Shown in pieces: positions 8,831 through 19,900 of a DNA stretch of 64,000 nucleotides. The stretch spans positions 620,001 through 684,000 of the forward strand of contig NZ_PYMI01000003.1 in NCBI RefSeq assembly GCF_003025595.1, written 5' to 3'. The position numbers were made by a program, and so were the translations under genes. Below the pieces are notes generated by a model. The model had not been told where the DNA came from and made no database searches. It saw only the letters and a program-made list of their open reading frames with translations. Positions within the stretch are counted from its first letter, which is position 1. Every line of letters begins with the position of its first letter. This DNA comes from Photobacterium ganghwense. Lineage in GTDB: Bacteria > Pseudomonadota > Gammaproteobacteria > Enterobacterales > Vibrionaceae.

Positions 8831-9916
8831 ATGACCGCATATATTATTCGGCGCTTATTGTTGGTGATTCCGACCCTCTGGGCGATCATCACCATTAACT
8901 TTTTTGTGATCCAGATTGCGCCCGGCGGGCCGGTGGAGCAGGCTGTGGCGCAGTTGGAAGGGCACGGCTCCGGTATCATGGAGCGCTTTTCCGGTGGCGG
9001 GAAAGAAGTTGGCGCGCCCGAGCCGGCAGAAAAGGCATCCGGTTATCGCGGTTCGCGCGGGTTGGATCCGGAAGTGGTGGAGGCGATAAAAAAACAGTTT
9101 GGTTTTGATAAGCCGCTGCATGAGCGTTACTTCGACATGCTCAAAAATTACGTCACCTTCAATTTCGGAGACAGTCTGTTTAAGGGCGGAAATGTCATCG
9201 ATCTGATTATTGAGCGGCTGCCTGTGTCGATTTCGCTGGGGTTATGGAGCACCCTCATCATTTATCTGGTCTCAATACCGCTCGGGATCACCAAAGCTGT
9301 CCGGCACGGCTCCCGGTTTGATGTCTGGAGCAGTGCGGTGGTGATCGTCGGTTACGCCATTCCGGGCTTCCTGTTTGCCATTTTGCTGATCATTTTTTTT
9401 GCCAGCGGCAATTACGTCAGTTGGTTTCCGCTGCGGGGGCTGGTGTCTGCCAACTTCCACGAGCTGGCCTGGTATCAGCAAATTGCTGACTACTTCTGGC
9501 ACCTGACGTTGCCCATCCTGGCCATGGTTATAGGGGGATTTGCCACGCTGACCATGCTGACTAAAAACTCCTTTCTCGATGAAATTAATAAGCAGTATGT
9601 CGTTACCGCCAGGGCGAAAGGGCTGGACGAACAGCGCATCTTGTATCGGCATGTGTTTCGTAATGCCATGCTGATTATCATTGCTGGGTTCCCGGCGGCT
9701 TTTATCAGTATTTTCTTTACCGGCGCGATGCTGATTGAAGTCATGTTCTCATTGGAAGGCATTGGGTTACTGGGCTTTGAAGCGACGATTCAACGGGATT
9801 ATCCGGTGGTCTTCAGCTCGCTCTATATCATGACGCTGCTCGGCCTGTTGTTGAATATTATCTCGGATATCACTTATACCCTAGTGGATCCACGCATTGA
9901 TTTTGAGGCACGCTGA
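8831..9916 (+). CDS. yejB: YejB, ABC transporter permease
   Basis: This 361-residue inner-membrane permease is of the DppB/OppB class. It starts with the typical [24 protein letters not shown] helix, has a periplasmic insertion at about residues 35-95, and carries the EAA loop that contacts the ATPase ([23 protein letters not shown], about 256-278). The C-terminal LVDPRIDF ending is standard for this class. Its TGA stop shares one base with the yejE ATG (9916), so the two permeases are coupled. It pairs with YejE to form the transport channel. Confidence 0.94.
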   Translation: MTAYIIRRLLLVIPTLWAIITINFFVIQIAPGGPVEQAVAQLEGHGSGIMERFSGGGKEVGAPEPAEKASGYRGSRGLDPEVVEAIKKQFGFDKPLHERYFDMLKNYVTFNFGDSLFKGGNVIDLIIERLPVSISLGLWSTLIIYLVSIPLGITKAVRHGSRFDVWSSAVVIVGYAIPGFLFAILLIIFFASGNYVSWFPLRGLVSANFHELAWYQQIADYFWHLTLPILAMVIGGFATLTMLTKNSFLDEINKQYVVTARAKGLDEQRILYRHVFRNAMLIIIAGFPAAFISIFFTGAMLIEVMFSLEGIGLLGFEATIQRDYPVVFSSLYIMTLLGLLLNIISDITYTLVDPRIDFEAR

Positions 9917-10938
9917 TGGCTGTGAACCCTCTGACAAGAGAGCGATGGGCGCGCTTCCGGGCACATAAACGCGGCTACTGGTCAATGTGGTTTTTTCTGT
10001 TGCTGTTTGTCGTCAGTCTCTTCGCAGAGTTTATTGCCAACGACAAGCCGCTGTTGATTCGGTATCAGTCGGCGTGGCTGTTTCCTGTTTTTACCGCGTA
10101 TCCGGAAACCCGTTTTGGAGGAGAGTTTCAGTCTGAGGCTGACTACACCGACCCTTATGTGGCGGAGTTAATAGAAGCCGATGGCAAAATCTACTGGCCG
10201 CTTATCCGCTTTAGCTACGATACCATCAACTATAACCTGGAGGGACCGGCACCTTCGCCGCCGGATCATGTGAACTGGCTCGGCACTGATGATCGGGGGC
10301 GGGATGTATTGGCCAGAATCATCTACGGGTTTCGAATCTCCGTTCTGTTTGGATTTGCGCTGACCATTATCTCCACCATTATCGGCGTGATTGTCGGCGC
10401 GTGCCAGGGCTATTACGGAGGCTGGACAGATTTATTCGGTCAGCGGTTTATTGAAGTCTGGTCGGGGATGCCGACCTTGTTCCTGTTGATTATCCTGTCC
10501 AGTTTCGTCGAGCCGAATTTCTGGTGGCTGCTGGGGATCATGGTGCTGTTTAGCTGGATGGGACTGGTTGGGGTGGTGCGGGCGGAATTTTTGCGCTGCC
10601 GGAACTTTGATTATGTGCGGGCGGCACAAGCGCTGGGAGTCGGTGACGGACGCATCATGCTGCGGCATATGTTACCCAATGCCATGGTGGCATCGTTAAC
10701 CATGATGCCGTTTATTCTGAGTGGCTCGGTGACTACATTGACGTCACTGGATTTTCTGGGGTTTGGCTTGCCAGCCGGCTCCCCTTCATTAGGGGAGCTC
10801 TTGGCGCAGGGGAAAGCCAACTTGCAGGCTCCCTGGCTGGGATTGTCTGCTTTTGTGGTGTTGTCGCTGATGCTGAGTTTGCTGGTGTTTGTCGGTGAGG
10901 CGGTACGCGATGCCTTCGACCCCCACCATCAAAGTTAA
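9916..10938 (+). CDS. yejE: YejE, ABC transporter permease
   Basis: This 340-residue DppC/OppC-class permease is the partner of YejB. It has an N-terminal membrane anchor (GYWSMWFFLLLFVVSLFAEF), a large periplasmic segment at about residues 40-120 that is typical of YejE, the conserved LGTDDRGRDVLARIIYG motif, and the EAA loop YVRAAQALGVGDGRIMLRHM. The C-terminus FVGEAVRDAFDPH is the usual family ending. Length agrees with E. coli YejE (341). It begins on the last base of the yejB stop codon. Confidence 0.94.
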   Translation: MAVNPLTRERWARFRAHKRGYWSMWFFLLLFVVSLFAEFIANDKPLLIRYQSAWLFPVFTAYPETRFGGEFQSEADYTDPYVAELIEADGKIYWPLIRFSYDTINYNLEGPAPSPPDHVNWLGTDDRGRDVLARIIYGFRISVLFGFALTIISTIIGVIVGACQGYYGGWTDLFGQRFIEVWSGMPTLFLLIILSSFVEPNFWWLLGIMVLFSWMGLVGVVRAEFLRCRNFDYVRAAQALGVGDGRIMLRHMLPNAMVASLTMMPFILSGSVTTLTSLDFLGFGLPAGSPSLGELLAQGKANLQAPWLGLSAFVVLSLMLSLLVFVGEAVRDAFDPHHQS

Positions 10939-10973
10939 TTCATGGCAGCGATAAACTATGTCAGATGAGAATT

Positions 10974-12566
10974 ATGACCAAAGCACTGTTAACGATTAAA
11001 GATCTGTCGGTCGGGTTTCAGAGCGGCAAAACGGTGTCGCAGGTAACGGACAATGTCAGTCTGACCTTGCGGCGCGGCGAAACGCTGGCTCTGGTGGGGG
11101 AGAGCGGGTCGGGAAAATCGGTAACGGCCAATGCCATCTTGCGGTTGTTGCCCAAAGCCAGTGCCCGGTATCTGTCCGGGGAGGTGCTGTACGACGGGAA
11201 AAACATGCTGCACTGCAGTGAACGGGACATGCGTCAGTTACGCGGCAATTATATCGGCATGATTTTCCAAGAACCGATGATGTCACTTAACCCGTTACAC
11301 AAAATTGGTCGCCAGCTGTGCGAAACCTTGGCCATTCACCGCGGTATGCGGCCACAGGCCGGAGAAAAGCTGGCACTGGAGTGGCTGCAGAAAGTCGGGA
11401 TACGCGATCCGGAGAAAAGGCTGCAGGCTTATCCTCATGAGTTGTCCGGCGGTGAGCGCCAGCGCGTGATGATTGCAATGGCACTGATTAACGAACCGGA
11501 CTTACTGATTGCCGATGAACCAACCACAGCGTTGGATGTGTCGGTGCAGGCACAGATTTTGGACTTGCTGAAAAATCTGCAAAAAGAAATGGGTATGGCG
11601 ATGTTGTTTATTACCCATGATCTCAGCATCGTGAAAAAAATTGCCGATCGGGTCGCGGTCATGCAGTTGGGCAAGGTGGTGGAAATCAACAGCCGCAGCG
11701 AGATTTTTGATAACCCGCAAGATCCTTACACCATCAAACTTATCCATTCCGATCCTTCCGGTTCACCTGTGCCGGTGAAGGGGAATGCTGAACCGGTCTT
11801 CGAAATCGAAAAACTGCGGGTCTGGTTTCCTATCAAAGGCGGCGTTCTTAAGCGGGTACAGGATCATATCAAAGCCGTGACGGATGTGAGTTTTGTGCTG
11901 CGCCGCGGGCACAGCGTTGGTTTGGTCGGAGAGAGCGGGTCGGGTAAATCGACCACAGGGATGGCGATTTTACGGTTGCTCAGCAGCGAAGGTGTGATCC
12001 GGTTTGATGGTCACGAGATTTCTCGGTTAGGTCGCAAAGGTATGCTTCCGTACCGGAGTAAAATGCAGGTGGTATTCCAGGATCCTTTTTCGGCGCTTAA
12101 TCCGCGGATGTCTGTTGCGCAGATCATCGGTGAAGGGCTGAAAGTACACCTTGCATTGTCCTCAGAGGAGGAAGACCGGGTAATCTGTGAGGCGATGCGC
12201 GAGGTCGAGCTTGACCCAGAAACTCGCCACCGATACCCGAATGAATTTTCCGGCGGGCAGCGTCAACGCATTGCGATTGCCCGCGCGTTAGTATTAAAGC
12301 CTGAATTTATTTTGCTCGATGAGCCGACTTCATCGCTGGATCGCACGGTTCAGTTTCAAGTGCTGTCGCTTTTAAAATCCCTACAGGAAAAATACGGGCT
12401 CAGTTACCTATTTATTAGCCATGATTTAAGTGTGGTTAAATCTTTATGCCACTACACGTTAGTCTTGAAAAACGGGCAAGTTGTGGAGCAGGGGGACACG
12501 GAAACCTTATTTTCACAGCCGCAACATGCTTATACCCGCCATCTTGTCTCTTTATCGACCACTTAG
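10974..12566 (+). CDS. yejF: YejF, fused double ABC ATPase
   Basis: A 530-residue protein with two ABC ATPase domains in one chain, the energy-coupling subunit of YejABEF. Domain 1 has Walker A GESGSGKSVT, signature LSGGERQRV and Walker B LLIADEPTTALD. Domain 2 has Walker A GESGSGKSTT, signature FSGGQRQRI and Walker B ILLDEPTSSLD. All catalytic motifs are intact in both halves. The frame opens at ATG 10965, but ATG 10974 gives a product the size of E. coli YejF (529) and is preferred. The gene is the last of the operon, ending before the hairpin at 12673. Confidence 0.93.
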   Translation: MTKALLTIKDLSVGFQSGKTVSQVTDNVSLTLRRGETLALVGESGSGKSVTANAILRLLPKASARYLSGEVLYDGKNMLHCSERDMRQLRGNYIGMIFQEPMMSLNPLHKIGRQLCETLAIHRGMRPQAGEKLALEWLQKVGIRDPEKRLQAYPHELSGGERQRVMIAMALINEPDLLIADEPTTALDVSVQAQILDLLKNLQKEMGMAMLFITHDLSIVKKIADRVAVMQLGKVVEINSRSEIFDNPQDPYTIKLIHSDPSGSPVPVKGNAEPVFEIEKLRVWFPIKGGVLKRVQDHIKAVTDVSFVLRRGHSVGLVGESGSGKSTTGMAILRLLSSEGVIRFDGHEISRLGRKGMLPYRSKMQVVFQDPFSALNPRMSVAQIIGEGLKVHLALSSEEEDRVICEAMREVELDPETRHRYPNEFSGGQRQRIAIARALVLKPEFILLDEPTSSLDRTVQFQVLSLLKSLQEKYGLSYLFISHDLSVVKSLCHYTLVLKNGQVVEQGDTETLFSQPQHAYTRHLVSLSTT

Positions 12567-12672
12567 GTGGTAATACCTGCCACGTCAGTCTAGGCATACA
12601 GTCAGTTCTGCCGCATAATGGGGCGCCCAAAAGGCGCAAATGTCACTGCCGACTAAAATATGAGCAGATTTA

Positions 12673-12722
12673 GATTTTACCTATCGCTCTCATAGGTAAA
12701 ATCGACTGTTACTTTTTTTTCT
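12673..12722 (+). terminator. Hairpin and T-run after yejF
   Basis: A perfect 12-bp inverted repeat, GATTTTACCTAT/ATAGGTAAAATC with a 7-base loop, is followed 8 bases later by a run of eight T. It probably ends the yej transcript. The T-run is detached from the stem, so termination may be inefficient. Confidence 0.6.
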
Positions 12723-12794
12723 TAGTGATAACATTCGCAACACTAATAAAATGAATTACTTGTCCTGATGGATTCAGGCGAGTGGGAAAGCATT

Positions 12795-14294
12795 ATGATT
12801 AAGCCTGAAAATAATTGTATCGTCATCTTCGGGGCGTCAGGGGATTTGACCCAACGCAAATTGATCCCAGCCTTCTACCACCTCTATGCGAACGGATTGC
12901 TATCTGAAGAGTTTGCAATTTTAGGGGTAAGCCGCACACACTACTCGGATGAGGAATTCCAGCAAAAGCTGAAAGCGTCCCTTACCGCGAACGAGAAAGT
13001 GGATCCGGAAACACTTGATGCTTTCTGTCAGCGTCTGCACTATCAAGCCATTGATACTTCAGATGTTGAAGATTACGCCAATCTTAAAAATCGTCTTGAA
13101 GATATTGAACAGGCTTATCAGACAGGCGGCAACACCACCTTCTATCTGGCGACACCGCCAAGTCTTTACAGCGTGATCCCGCAATGTCTAGCTCACTACG
13201 GTCTGAATACAGAAGATCATGGTTGGAAGCGCCTCATTGTAGAAAAGCCGTTTGGTTACGACCTGGCGACCGCTAAGCAACTCGACAAAGACCTTCACGC
13301 TCACTTCCAAGAGCACCAAATCTACCGTATCGACCACTACCTGGGTAAAGAAACCGTTCAGAACCTGCTGGTATTCCGTTTTGCCAACGGTATGTTCGAG
13401 CCGCTGTGGAACCGTAACTTTATTGATTACGTTGAAATCACCGCTGCTGAATTCCTGGGCGTGGAAGAGCGTGGCGGATACTACGACGGTGCCGGTGCGG
13501 TACGTGACATGTTCCAGAACCACCTGCTTCAGGTGCTGGCGATGGTTGGCATGGAACCCCCTGCCGCTATCAATGCAGACTCCATGCGTGATGAGGTCAT
13601 GAAAGTCTTCAAGAGCCTTAAACCGCTGTCTGAAACTGATCTGCATAACAACCTGGTACTTGGTCAGTACACCGCTTCTGAGGTTCGTGGTGATCATCTG
13701 ATCGGTTACCGTGAAGAACCGGGCGTAGCGGAAGATTCCCGTACCGAGACTTACGTTGGCCTGAAAATGTTTATCGACAACTGGCGTTGGAACGGCGTTC
13801 CTTTTTATGTCCGTACGGGTAAACGTTTGCCAACACGGGTGACGGAAGTGGTGATCCACTTTAAAAAGACCCCGCACCCGGTATTTGGCGCTAACGCACC
13901 GGAAAACAAACTGATTATCCGTATCCAGCCGGATGAAGGCATCCTGATGAGCTTTGGCCTGAAAAAACCAGGTGCGGGCTTTGACGCGAAAGAAGTGTCG
14001 ATGGATTTCCATTACGAAAGCCTGGAAGAAACCCATATGCTGACAGCGTATGAGCGTCTGCTGCTGGACTCAATGAAAGGGGACGCCACCCTGTTTGCCC
14101 GCTCAGATGCCGTGAACGCCTGTTGGCAGTTTGTTCAGCCGATCCTGGACTACAAAGAAAATCCTGAGCACCTTTACGGTTATGCTGCAGGTACCTGGGG
14201 ACCCAAAGAAGCAGACGAGCTTCTGGCGCGTGATAATCGCGAATGGCGTTTCCCATGTAAGAACCTGACCAATACGGATTATTGTGAACTATGA
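12795..14294 (+). CDS. zwf: Glucose-6-phosphate 1-dehydrogenase
   Basis: This 499-residue enzyme oxidises glucose-6-phosphate to 6-phosphogluconolactone with NADP+, the entry to the oxidative pentose phosphate pathway. The N-terminal nucleotide-binding loop is [16 protein letters not shown]. The active-site motif RIDHYLGKE lies near residue 177 and contains the catalytic His region. ATG 12795 is preferred to ATG 12768 because family members begin shortly before the FGASGDL loop. Its TGA overlaps the pgl ATG (ATGA, 14291-14294). Codon use is restricted, suggesting high expression. A partial dyad TTAGTG..CACTAA at 12722-12746 lies in the promoter region; its role is unknown. Confidence 0.96.
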   Translation: MIKPENNCIVIFGASGDLTQRKLIPAFYHLYANGLLSEEFAILGVSRTHYSDEEFQQKLKASLTANEKVDPETLDAFCQRLHYQAIDTSDVEDYANLKNRLEDIEQAYQTGGNTTFYLATPPSLYSVIPQCLAHYGLNTEDHGWKRLIVEKPFGYDLATAKQLDKDLHAHFQEHQIYRIDHYLGKETVQNLLVFRFANGMFEPLWNRNFIDYVEITAAEFLGVEERGGYYDGAGAVRDMFQNHLLQVLAMVGMEPPAAINADSMRDEVMKVFKSLKPLSETDLHNNLVLGQYTASEVRGDHLIGYREEPGVAEDSRTETYVGLKMFIDNWRWNGVPFYVRTGKRLPTRVTEVVIHFKKTPHPVFGANAPENKLIIRIQPDEGILMSFGLKKPGAGFDAKEVSMDFHYESLEETHMLTAYERLLLDSMKGDATLFARSDAVNACWQFVQPILDYKENPEHLYGYAAGTWGPKEADELLARDNREWRFPCKNLTNTDYCEL

Positions 14295-15013
14295 GTAAGA
14301 TGAACTACCACGTTTTTGACAGCTCACAGCAGGTTGTTGAAGCGCTGGCGAAAAGCATGCAGGAATACAGTGAACTGGGCCGTCCGGTTCATATCTCCCT
14401 GTCGGGGGGCAGCACGCCTTCGCAGCTGTTTTCGTTCCTGGCAGCCTCTGCTTACGCCACCTCTATCAACTGGCAGAACCTGCACTTCTGGTGGGGCGAT
14501 GAACGTTGCGTGGCACCTGAAGACGAGCAGAGTAACTACGGTCAGGCGAAAGCCCTGTTATTTGATCACATCGAGATTCCGGCGCAGAACATTCATCGCA
14601 TTCGTGGCGAAGAATTTGCAGCAACGGAAGTAACGCGTTTCGCCGAAGAGATGCTGGACGTCATTCCACACAAAGACGGTGTGCCTGAGTTTGACTGGAT
14701 TCTGCTGGGTATGGGTACCGATGGCCACACGGCGTCTCTGTTCCCGGGCCAGACTGATTACGAGTCCAAAGAGATTGCGATTATTGCGGCTCATCCGGAA
14801 TCACGTCAGATCCGTGTGTCGAAAAGCGCCCACCTGCTGGCACACGCCAAACGTATTACCTATTTGGTACTGGGTGCAAGTAAAGCCCCGGTCATTAAAG
14901 AAATTGCTGAACAAGCCCCGGCTGCAGAGCAGTATCCTGCAGCAAAAGTCATCGCGAAAGATGGCATTACCGAGTGGTATTTAGATTCAGAAGCAGCCAA
15001 AGAGCTGGCATAA
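14291..15013 (+). CDS. pgl: 6-phosphogluconolactonase
   Basis: The 240-residue protein of the NagB/DevB-type Pgl family hydrolyses 6-phosphogluconolactone to 6-phosphogluconate. Visible motifs are the phosphate-binding [12 protein letters not shown] near residue 37, WWGDERCV near residue 60, and [14 protein letters not shown], the family signature with its catalytic His. It lies between zwf and gnd, overlapping zwf by 4 bases and 12 bases before gnd, so the operon encodes the three oxidative pentose phosphate steps in reaction order. Confidence 0.95.
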   Translation: MSKMNYHVFDSSQQVVEALAKSMQEYSELGRPVHISLSGGSTPSQLFSFLAASAYATSINWQNLHFWWGDERCVAPEDEQSNYGQAKALLFDHIEIPAQNIHRIRGEEFAATEVTRFAEEMLDVIPHKDGVPEFDWILLGMGTDGHTASLFPGQTDYESKEIAIIAAHPESRQIRVSKSAHLLAHAKRITYLVLGASKAPVIKEIAEQAPAAEQYPAAKVIAKDGITEWYLDSEAAKELA

Positions 15014-15025
15014 GGAGAAGTTAGA

Positions 15026-16474
15026 ATGAAAGCTGATATTGGTGTTATCGGACTGGCAGTAATGGGTCAGAACCTGATCCTGAATATGAACGATAACGGG
15101 TTTAAAGTGGTTGCCTACAACCGTACCGTTGAGAAAGTGGAAGAGTTCCTGAACGGTGCAGCAAAAGGCACCAACATTGTCGGTGCAACTTCTCTTGAAG
15201 ATTTGGTGAGCCAACTGGCAACGCCGCGTAAAGTCATGCTGATGGTGCGTGCAGGTGATGTGGTGGATCAGTTCATCAACAACCTGGTTCCTCTGTTGGA
15301 TGAAGGCGACATCATCATTGACGGTGGTAACACTAACTACCCTGATACTAACCGTCGTGTTGCGGCACTGCGTGAAAAAGGTATCCGCTATGTGGGTGCC
15401 GGTGTATCAGGCGGTGAAGAAGGCGCGCGTTTCGGACCATCTATCATGCCGGGCGGCGATCCTGAAGCATGGCCACACGTAAAACCGATTTTCCAGGCGA
15501 TTGCTGCGAAAACCGACAAAGGTGAAGCGTGTTGTGACTGGGTAGGTAATGACGGCGCTGGCCACTTCGTGAAAATGGTTCACAACGGCATCGAATACGG
15601 TGACATGCAGCTGATCAGCGAAGCGTACCACTTCATGAAAGAAGGTCTGGGTATGTCTCACGATGAGATGCAGCAGATCTTTGCTGAGTGGAACAAAACT
15701 GAGCTGGACAGCTACCTTGTAGAAATCACGGCTGAAATTCTGGGTTACAAAGACGAAGACGGCGAGCCGCTGGTCGAGAAAATTCTGGATACCGCAGGCC
15801 AGAAAGGTACTGGTAAGTGGACAGGCATTAACGCCCTGGATCACGGTATTCCGCTGACACTGATCACTGAATCTGTGTTTGCGCGCTGCCTGTCTTCTTT
15901 GAAAGATCAGCGTGAAGAAGCCGAAAAGCTGTTTGATAACCCAATCAGCCACATCGACGGTGACAAGGCTGAGTGGTTGGACGCGCTGCGTCAGGCACTG
16001 CTGGCGTCAAAGATCATCTCTTACGCACAAGGCTTTATGCTGATCCGTGAAGCGTCAGAATCTAACAACTGGTCACTGAACTACGGTAACGTAGCGCTGA
16101 TGTGGCGTGGTGGTTGTATCATTCGCAGCGCATTCCTGGGTAACATCCGTGATGCTTTTGATACGAATCCTGAGCTGGCATTCCTGGGTCTGGACCCATA
16201 CTTCAAAGATATCCTGCAAGGCTGTCTGCCAGCATGGCGTAAAGTGGTCGCGAAGTCATTTGAAGCAGGCCTGCCAATGCCATGTATGTCTTCTGCCCTG
16301 ACGTTCCTGAACGGTTACACCACTGCTCGTCTGCCAGCGAACATGCTGCAGGCACAGCGTGACTACTTCGGTGCGCACACTTATGAGCGTACTGACAAGC
16401 CACGTGGTGAGTTCTTCCACACCAACTGGACGGGTAAAGGCGGTAACACGGCATCGACAACGTACGATGTGTAA
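15026..16474 (+). CDS. gnd: 6-phosphogluconate dehydrogenase (decarboxylating)
   Basis: The 482-residue enzyme converts 6-phosphogluconate and NADP+ to ribulose-5-phosphate, CO2 and NADPH. It starts with the dinucleotide fold GVIGLAVMGQNL. It carries VGAGVSGGEEGARFGPSIMPGG and HFVKMVHNGIEYGDMQ, which hold the catalytic Lys and the substrate-binding residues, and ends with the typical RTDKPRGEFFHTNW tail. AAGGAG lies 9 bases before the ATG. It is the last gene of zwf-pgl-gnd. Confidence 0.97.
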   Translation: MKADIGVIGLAVMGQNLILNMNDNGFKVVAYNRTVEKVEEFLNGAAKGTNIVGATSLEDLVSQLATPRKVMLMVRAGDVVDQFINNLVPLLDEGDIIIDGGNTNYPDTNRRVAALREKGIRYVGAGVSGGEEGARFGPSIMPGGDPEAWPHVKPIFQAIAAKTDKGEACCDWVGNDGAGHFVKMVHNGIEYGDMQLISEAYHFMKEGLGMSHDEMQQIFAEWNKTELDSYLVEITAEILGYKDEDGEPLVEKILDTAGQKGTGKWTGINALDHGIPLTLITESVFARCLSSLKDQREEAEKLFDNPISHIDGDKAEWLDALRQALLASKIISYAQGFMLIREASESNNWSLNYGNVALMWRGGCIIRSAFLGNIRDAFDTNPELAFLGLDPYFKDILQGCLPAWRKVVAKSFEAGLPMPCMSSALTFLNGYTTARLPANMLQAQRDYFGAHTYERTDKPRGEFFHTNWTGKGGNTASTTYDV

Positions 16475-16500
16475 TTAATCCTCAGGATTGATTTTACCCT

Positions 16501-16532
16501 CAAAAAGCGCAGGCCCTGGGTCTGCGCTTTTG
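16501..16532 (+). terminator. Intrinsic terminator after gnd
   Basis: The stem AAAAGCGCAG/CTGCGCTTTT has a 9-base loop and is followed by TGTCATTTTT. It ends the zwf-pgl-gnd transcript. Confidence 0.85.
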
Positions 16533-16945
16533 TCATTTTTGACCCATTTCACTCATTCCCCAATCATTATCTCGTTAAAATCCCTGCACTTTTTATAAAA
16601 AAGACAAGCAAAACCCTGTCATCACTGACTTCGTCTGATATCTTGTGTTGCTTAAATGTGATGAGTTTGATTGAAAAGTGTTGCATTAAACGTCGGTGTT
16701 TGCCATGGAACAGGTAAGCCGAACTCCCAAATGTCTTTTTCATTCTCCGCAGCCTGATGACTCAAAAGCACATTTAAAAACACGTTCAAAAACACGATCA
16801 AAAGTAGCGCCAAACGAAAAGACACAACACGCAAATACATAAATACATAAAGACATAAAGACAAATACACAACACAAAGCCGCTGCAGGCGTGCTCCGAA
16901 AACCACAGAGCATGCTATCAGCGAACACTAGACAGACAGGAAGTT
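16533..16945. other. Intergenic region before the first RND pump, with A-rich short repeats
   Basis: No gene is seen. Two short near-repeats occur: AAAAACACG(T/A)TC about 13 bases apart at 16775-16803, and degenerate AAATACAT/AAAGACAT units at 16834-16870. A promoter for the pump gene should lie here but none stands out. Confidence 0.5.
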
Positions 16946-19900
16946 ATGTTTCTTACTCGTTATGCCATAGCGCGGCCGGCAGTGATCGCTGTCGCCGTAG
17001 CGCTGACCGTCCTGTTCGGGCTGCTCAGTATTCGAACCTTACCCATCCAGCTGTTTCCCGATATTACCCGTCCCCAGTTAGCCATCACGGTGTACTGGCA
17101 CGCCGCTGCGGCCGAAGAAATGGAATCGGAAGTGGCTGAGCCGCTGGAGCAGGTGCTGCAGGGGCTCTCCGGCAATAAGCACATTTTTACTGAAGCCGGA
17201 AACGGCAGGGTGGAAATCGGGCTTGAATTTGAGCTTGGGACGGACATGGAAAAGGCGATGATTGAGGTCATCAGCCGGATCAATCAGGCGTCTAATCTGC
17301 CCGGTGATATCGACGGCCCGTTTCTGCACAGCGGTTCGAGCAATGACACCCTGACTTCACTGTTTCTGCAGCAACTGCCCGGCAATAACACACCGATTGT
17401 GGCGTATCAGGATATGGTTGACAGCCAGATTAAACCTCGGCTGATGGCGATTGAAGGGGTATCGCAGGTTGAGGTCAATGGTGAGAGTGATCGTCAGGTG
17501 GAAATCCGGTTTGACCCATACCGGCTGGCAGAGCTGGGGATCACGGTCCCCGAACTGGTTCAGCGAATTTCCGCCGGAAGAGATGCCTCTGCCGGACAGC
17601 TGGATATAGGCCGGAAAGAGTACAAGCTGAGATTTGCCGGGCGTTACAGTATCAACGAATTTGGCGACATGGTGGTCGCATGGCGTGACGGACTGCCTGT
17701 TTATCTGCGGGATCTGGCAGACGTTGAGATTCGCCGTGCTGAATCGCGAACGCTTCGGGTGCAGAACGGTAATCCGGCCATTAACATGTCGGTGAATAAA
17801 GAGAGTGGCGCGAATGCCCTCGAAGCCCTGCTGCGGGTCAAAGCAGAGATGCAAGCCCTGAATGACGAAGTGTTGATCCGAAACGGTATCCAGCTGGAAA
17901 TGTCTTACGATGCCTCAGTGTTTATCCTACGGGCACTGAACATGGTCAGCGGCAACCTGATGTTTGGCGTCTTTTTGTCGGTGGCGATTTTATGGGGCTT
18001 TATTCGCAAGGCGCGAGCCACGCTGATCATTGCTCTTTCCATTCCGGTCAGCATTCTGCTGACGGTATGCGTACTCAAACTGACAGGCCGCACCCTTAAT
18101 GTCATTTCACTGGCCGGGCTGGCGTTTGCCGTCGGTATGGTGCTCGATGCGGCAATTGTGGTGCTGGAAAACATTATTCGGTTGCGGGAAAAACAGACTC
18201 AGCAGCGGCAAACCGGTTCAGAGGATGACTTGCATCAGCGCGAAGACTTGGCCGAGCAGGGTACGAAACAGGTCTGGAGTGCTCTTCTGGCCTCAACTCT
18301 GACGACGGTGGCGATTTTCCTGCCGATTCTGATGCTCAACGATGTCGAAGGTCAGCTGTTTGCCGATCTGGCGATCACCATTGCAGTGGCGGTCACGATG
18401 TCGCTGTTGGTGGCAGTGACAGTATTGCCTGTGGCGGCATCGCGCTGGCTGACGGACAGCGCGCTGAGTGACAGCTATGTGACGATGTGGAAACAGATGG
18501 CTGGCATGAGTATGCGACTGACAGCCACACCGCTGCGGCGGGGACTGGTCGTGATGATACTGCTTGCGTTGCCATTGGGACTGACCCGCCTTGGCATGCC
18601 CAAAATGGATTATTTGCCCGATGTGAAGCGTGATGCCGTCGATGTGTGGTTCTCCATTGCGCCGGGCATAGGGATTAACACCGTGCGCGATGAGGTGATG
18701 AATACCATGGTCGAGCGGCTGCGTTCTTATATGAACGGCGAGCAGGAGCCAGCACTGAAAAACTACTATTTCATCATGTGGCCGGGCGGCGCGGTGATGG
18801 GGGTGAGGGCGGTTGATCAAAACCGGATTAAAGAGCTGGAAGCGCTGGTACGGGACAAAATTACCGTGGGCCTGCCGGATGTGGAAGCCTTTGCCCGCCA
18901 GGGCTCGCTGTTCGGCAACTTCGGCTCAGGTAAAAACATCGACGTGATGCTGAAAGCCAATGACATGGCCTCGTTGTTTCAGTCAGCCAAAGAAGCGAAA
19001 GCACTGATTGAGAAGGCCATGCCGGAAGCCCAGGTCTGGGTTAATGGTTCGCTGGAGTTTACGGCGCCGGAACTGCGTCTGATTCCCAATGACCGCCGTC
19101 TGGCGGAAGTCGGCTGGGGGCGGGGTGATCTGCCTGCTGTGATTCGCTCGCTGGGCACTGGCATGATGCTCGGCAACTTTTTTGACGGCAGTGAGCAACT
19201 CGATATGGTGTTGCTGACCCAGAAAGTGACCTCGCCGGATGAGCTGAGTGCCATCCCACTGGCAACACCGTCGGGAGCGATTGTGCCGCTGGGGGAATTG
19301 CTCCGGGTTGAAACCGTGCTGGGCCCGCAGTCTATCGACCGGATTGATGGCAAACGGGCGTTGGTGCTGTCAGTTGTCCCGGATTCAGATATGACGCTGG
19401 AATCGGCTATGGAAGAGATGCAGGGCAGCGTCATGGGGCAGATTGAAAACATCCTGCCACCCGGCGGCACGGTTGAATTCTACGGAACCGCTGACAGTCT
19501 CAAGCAGGCCATAAATAATATGTTGGCGATTTTTGCTTTTGCACTGTGCATTTTACTGCTGCTTCTGTGGGGATTGTTTGGCGCGCTGCGCGATGCGTTG
19601 CTGGTGATTCTGACTTTGCCTCTGGCCACGGTGGGCGGTGTGGTCGCCATTCAGGTGATGCACTATCTGGTGGATCAGCCGGTGGATTTGCTGACGATGA
19701 TTGGCTTTGTGATCCTGCTGGGGCTGGTGGTCAATAATGCCATCCTGCTGGTGCACCAGACCAGAAACAGTGAGAAAGCCGGACTGTCCCGGGATCAGGC
19801 GGTGGAGGACGCATTGTTACGGCGTATTCGCCCGATCTTTATGACGACTCTGACCAGCGTATTCGGGATGTTACCGCTGCTTTTAAGTCCGGCCACCGGT

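Noticed and set aside
10965..10973. Upstream ATG for yejF
   Set aside because: It adds only three residues (MRI), and the downstream ATG gives the family length.
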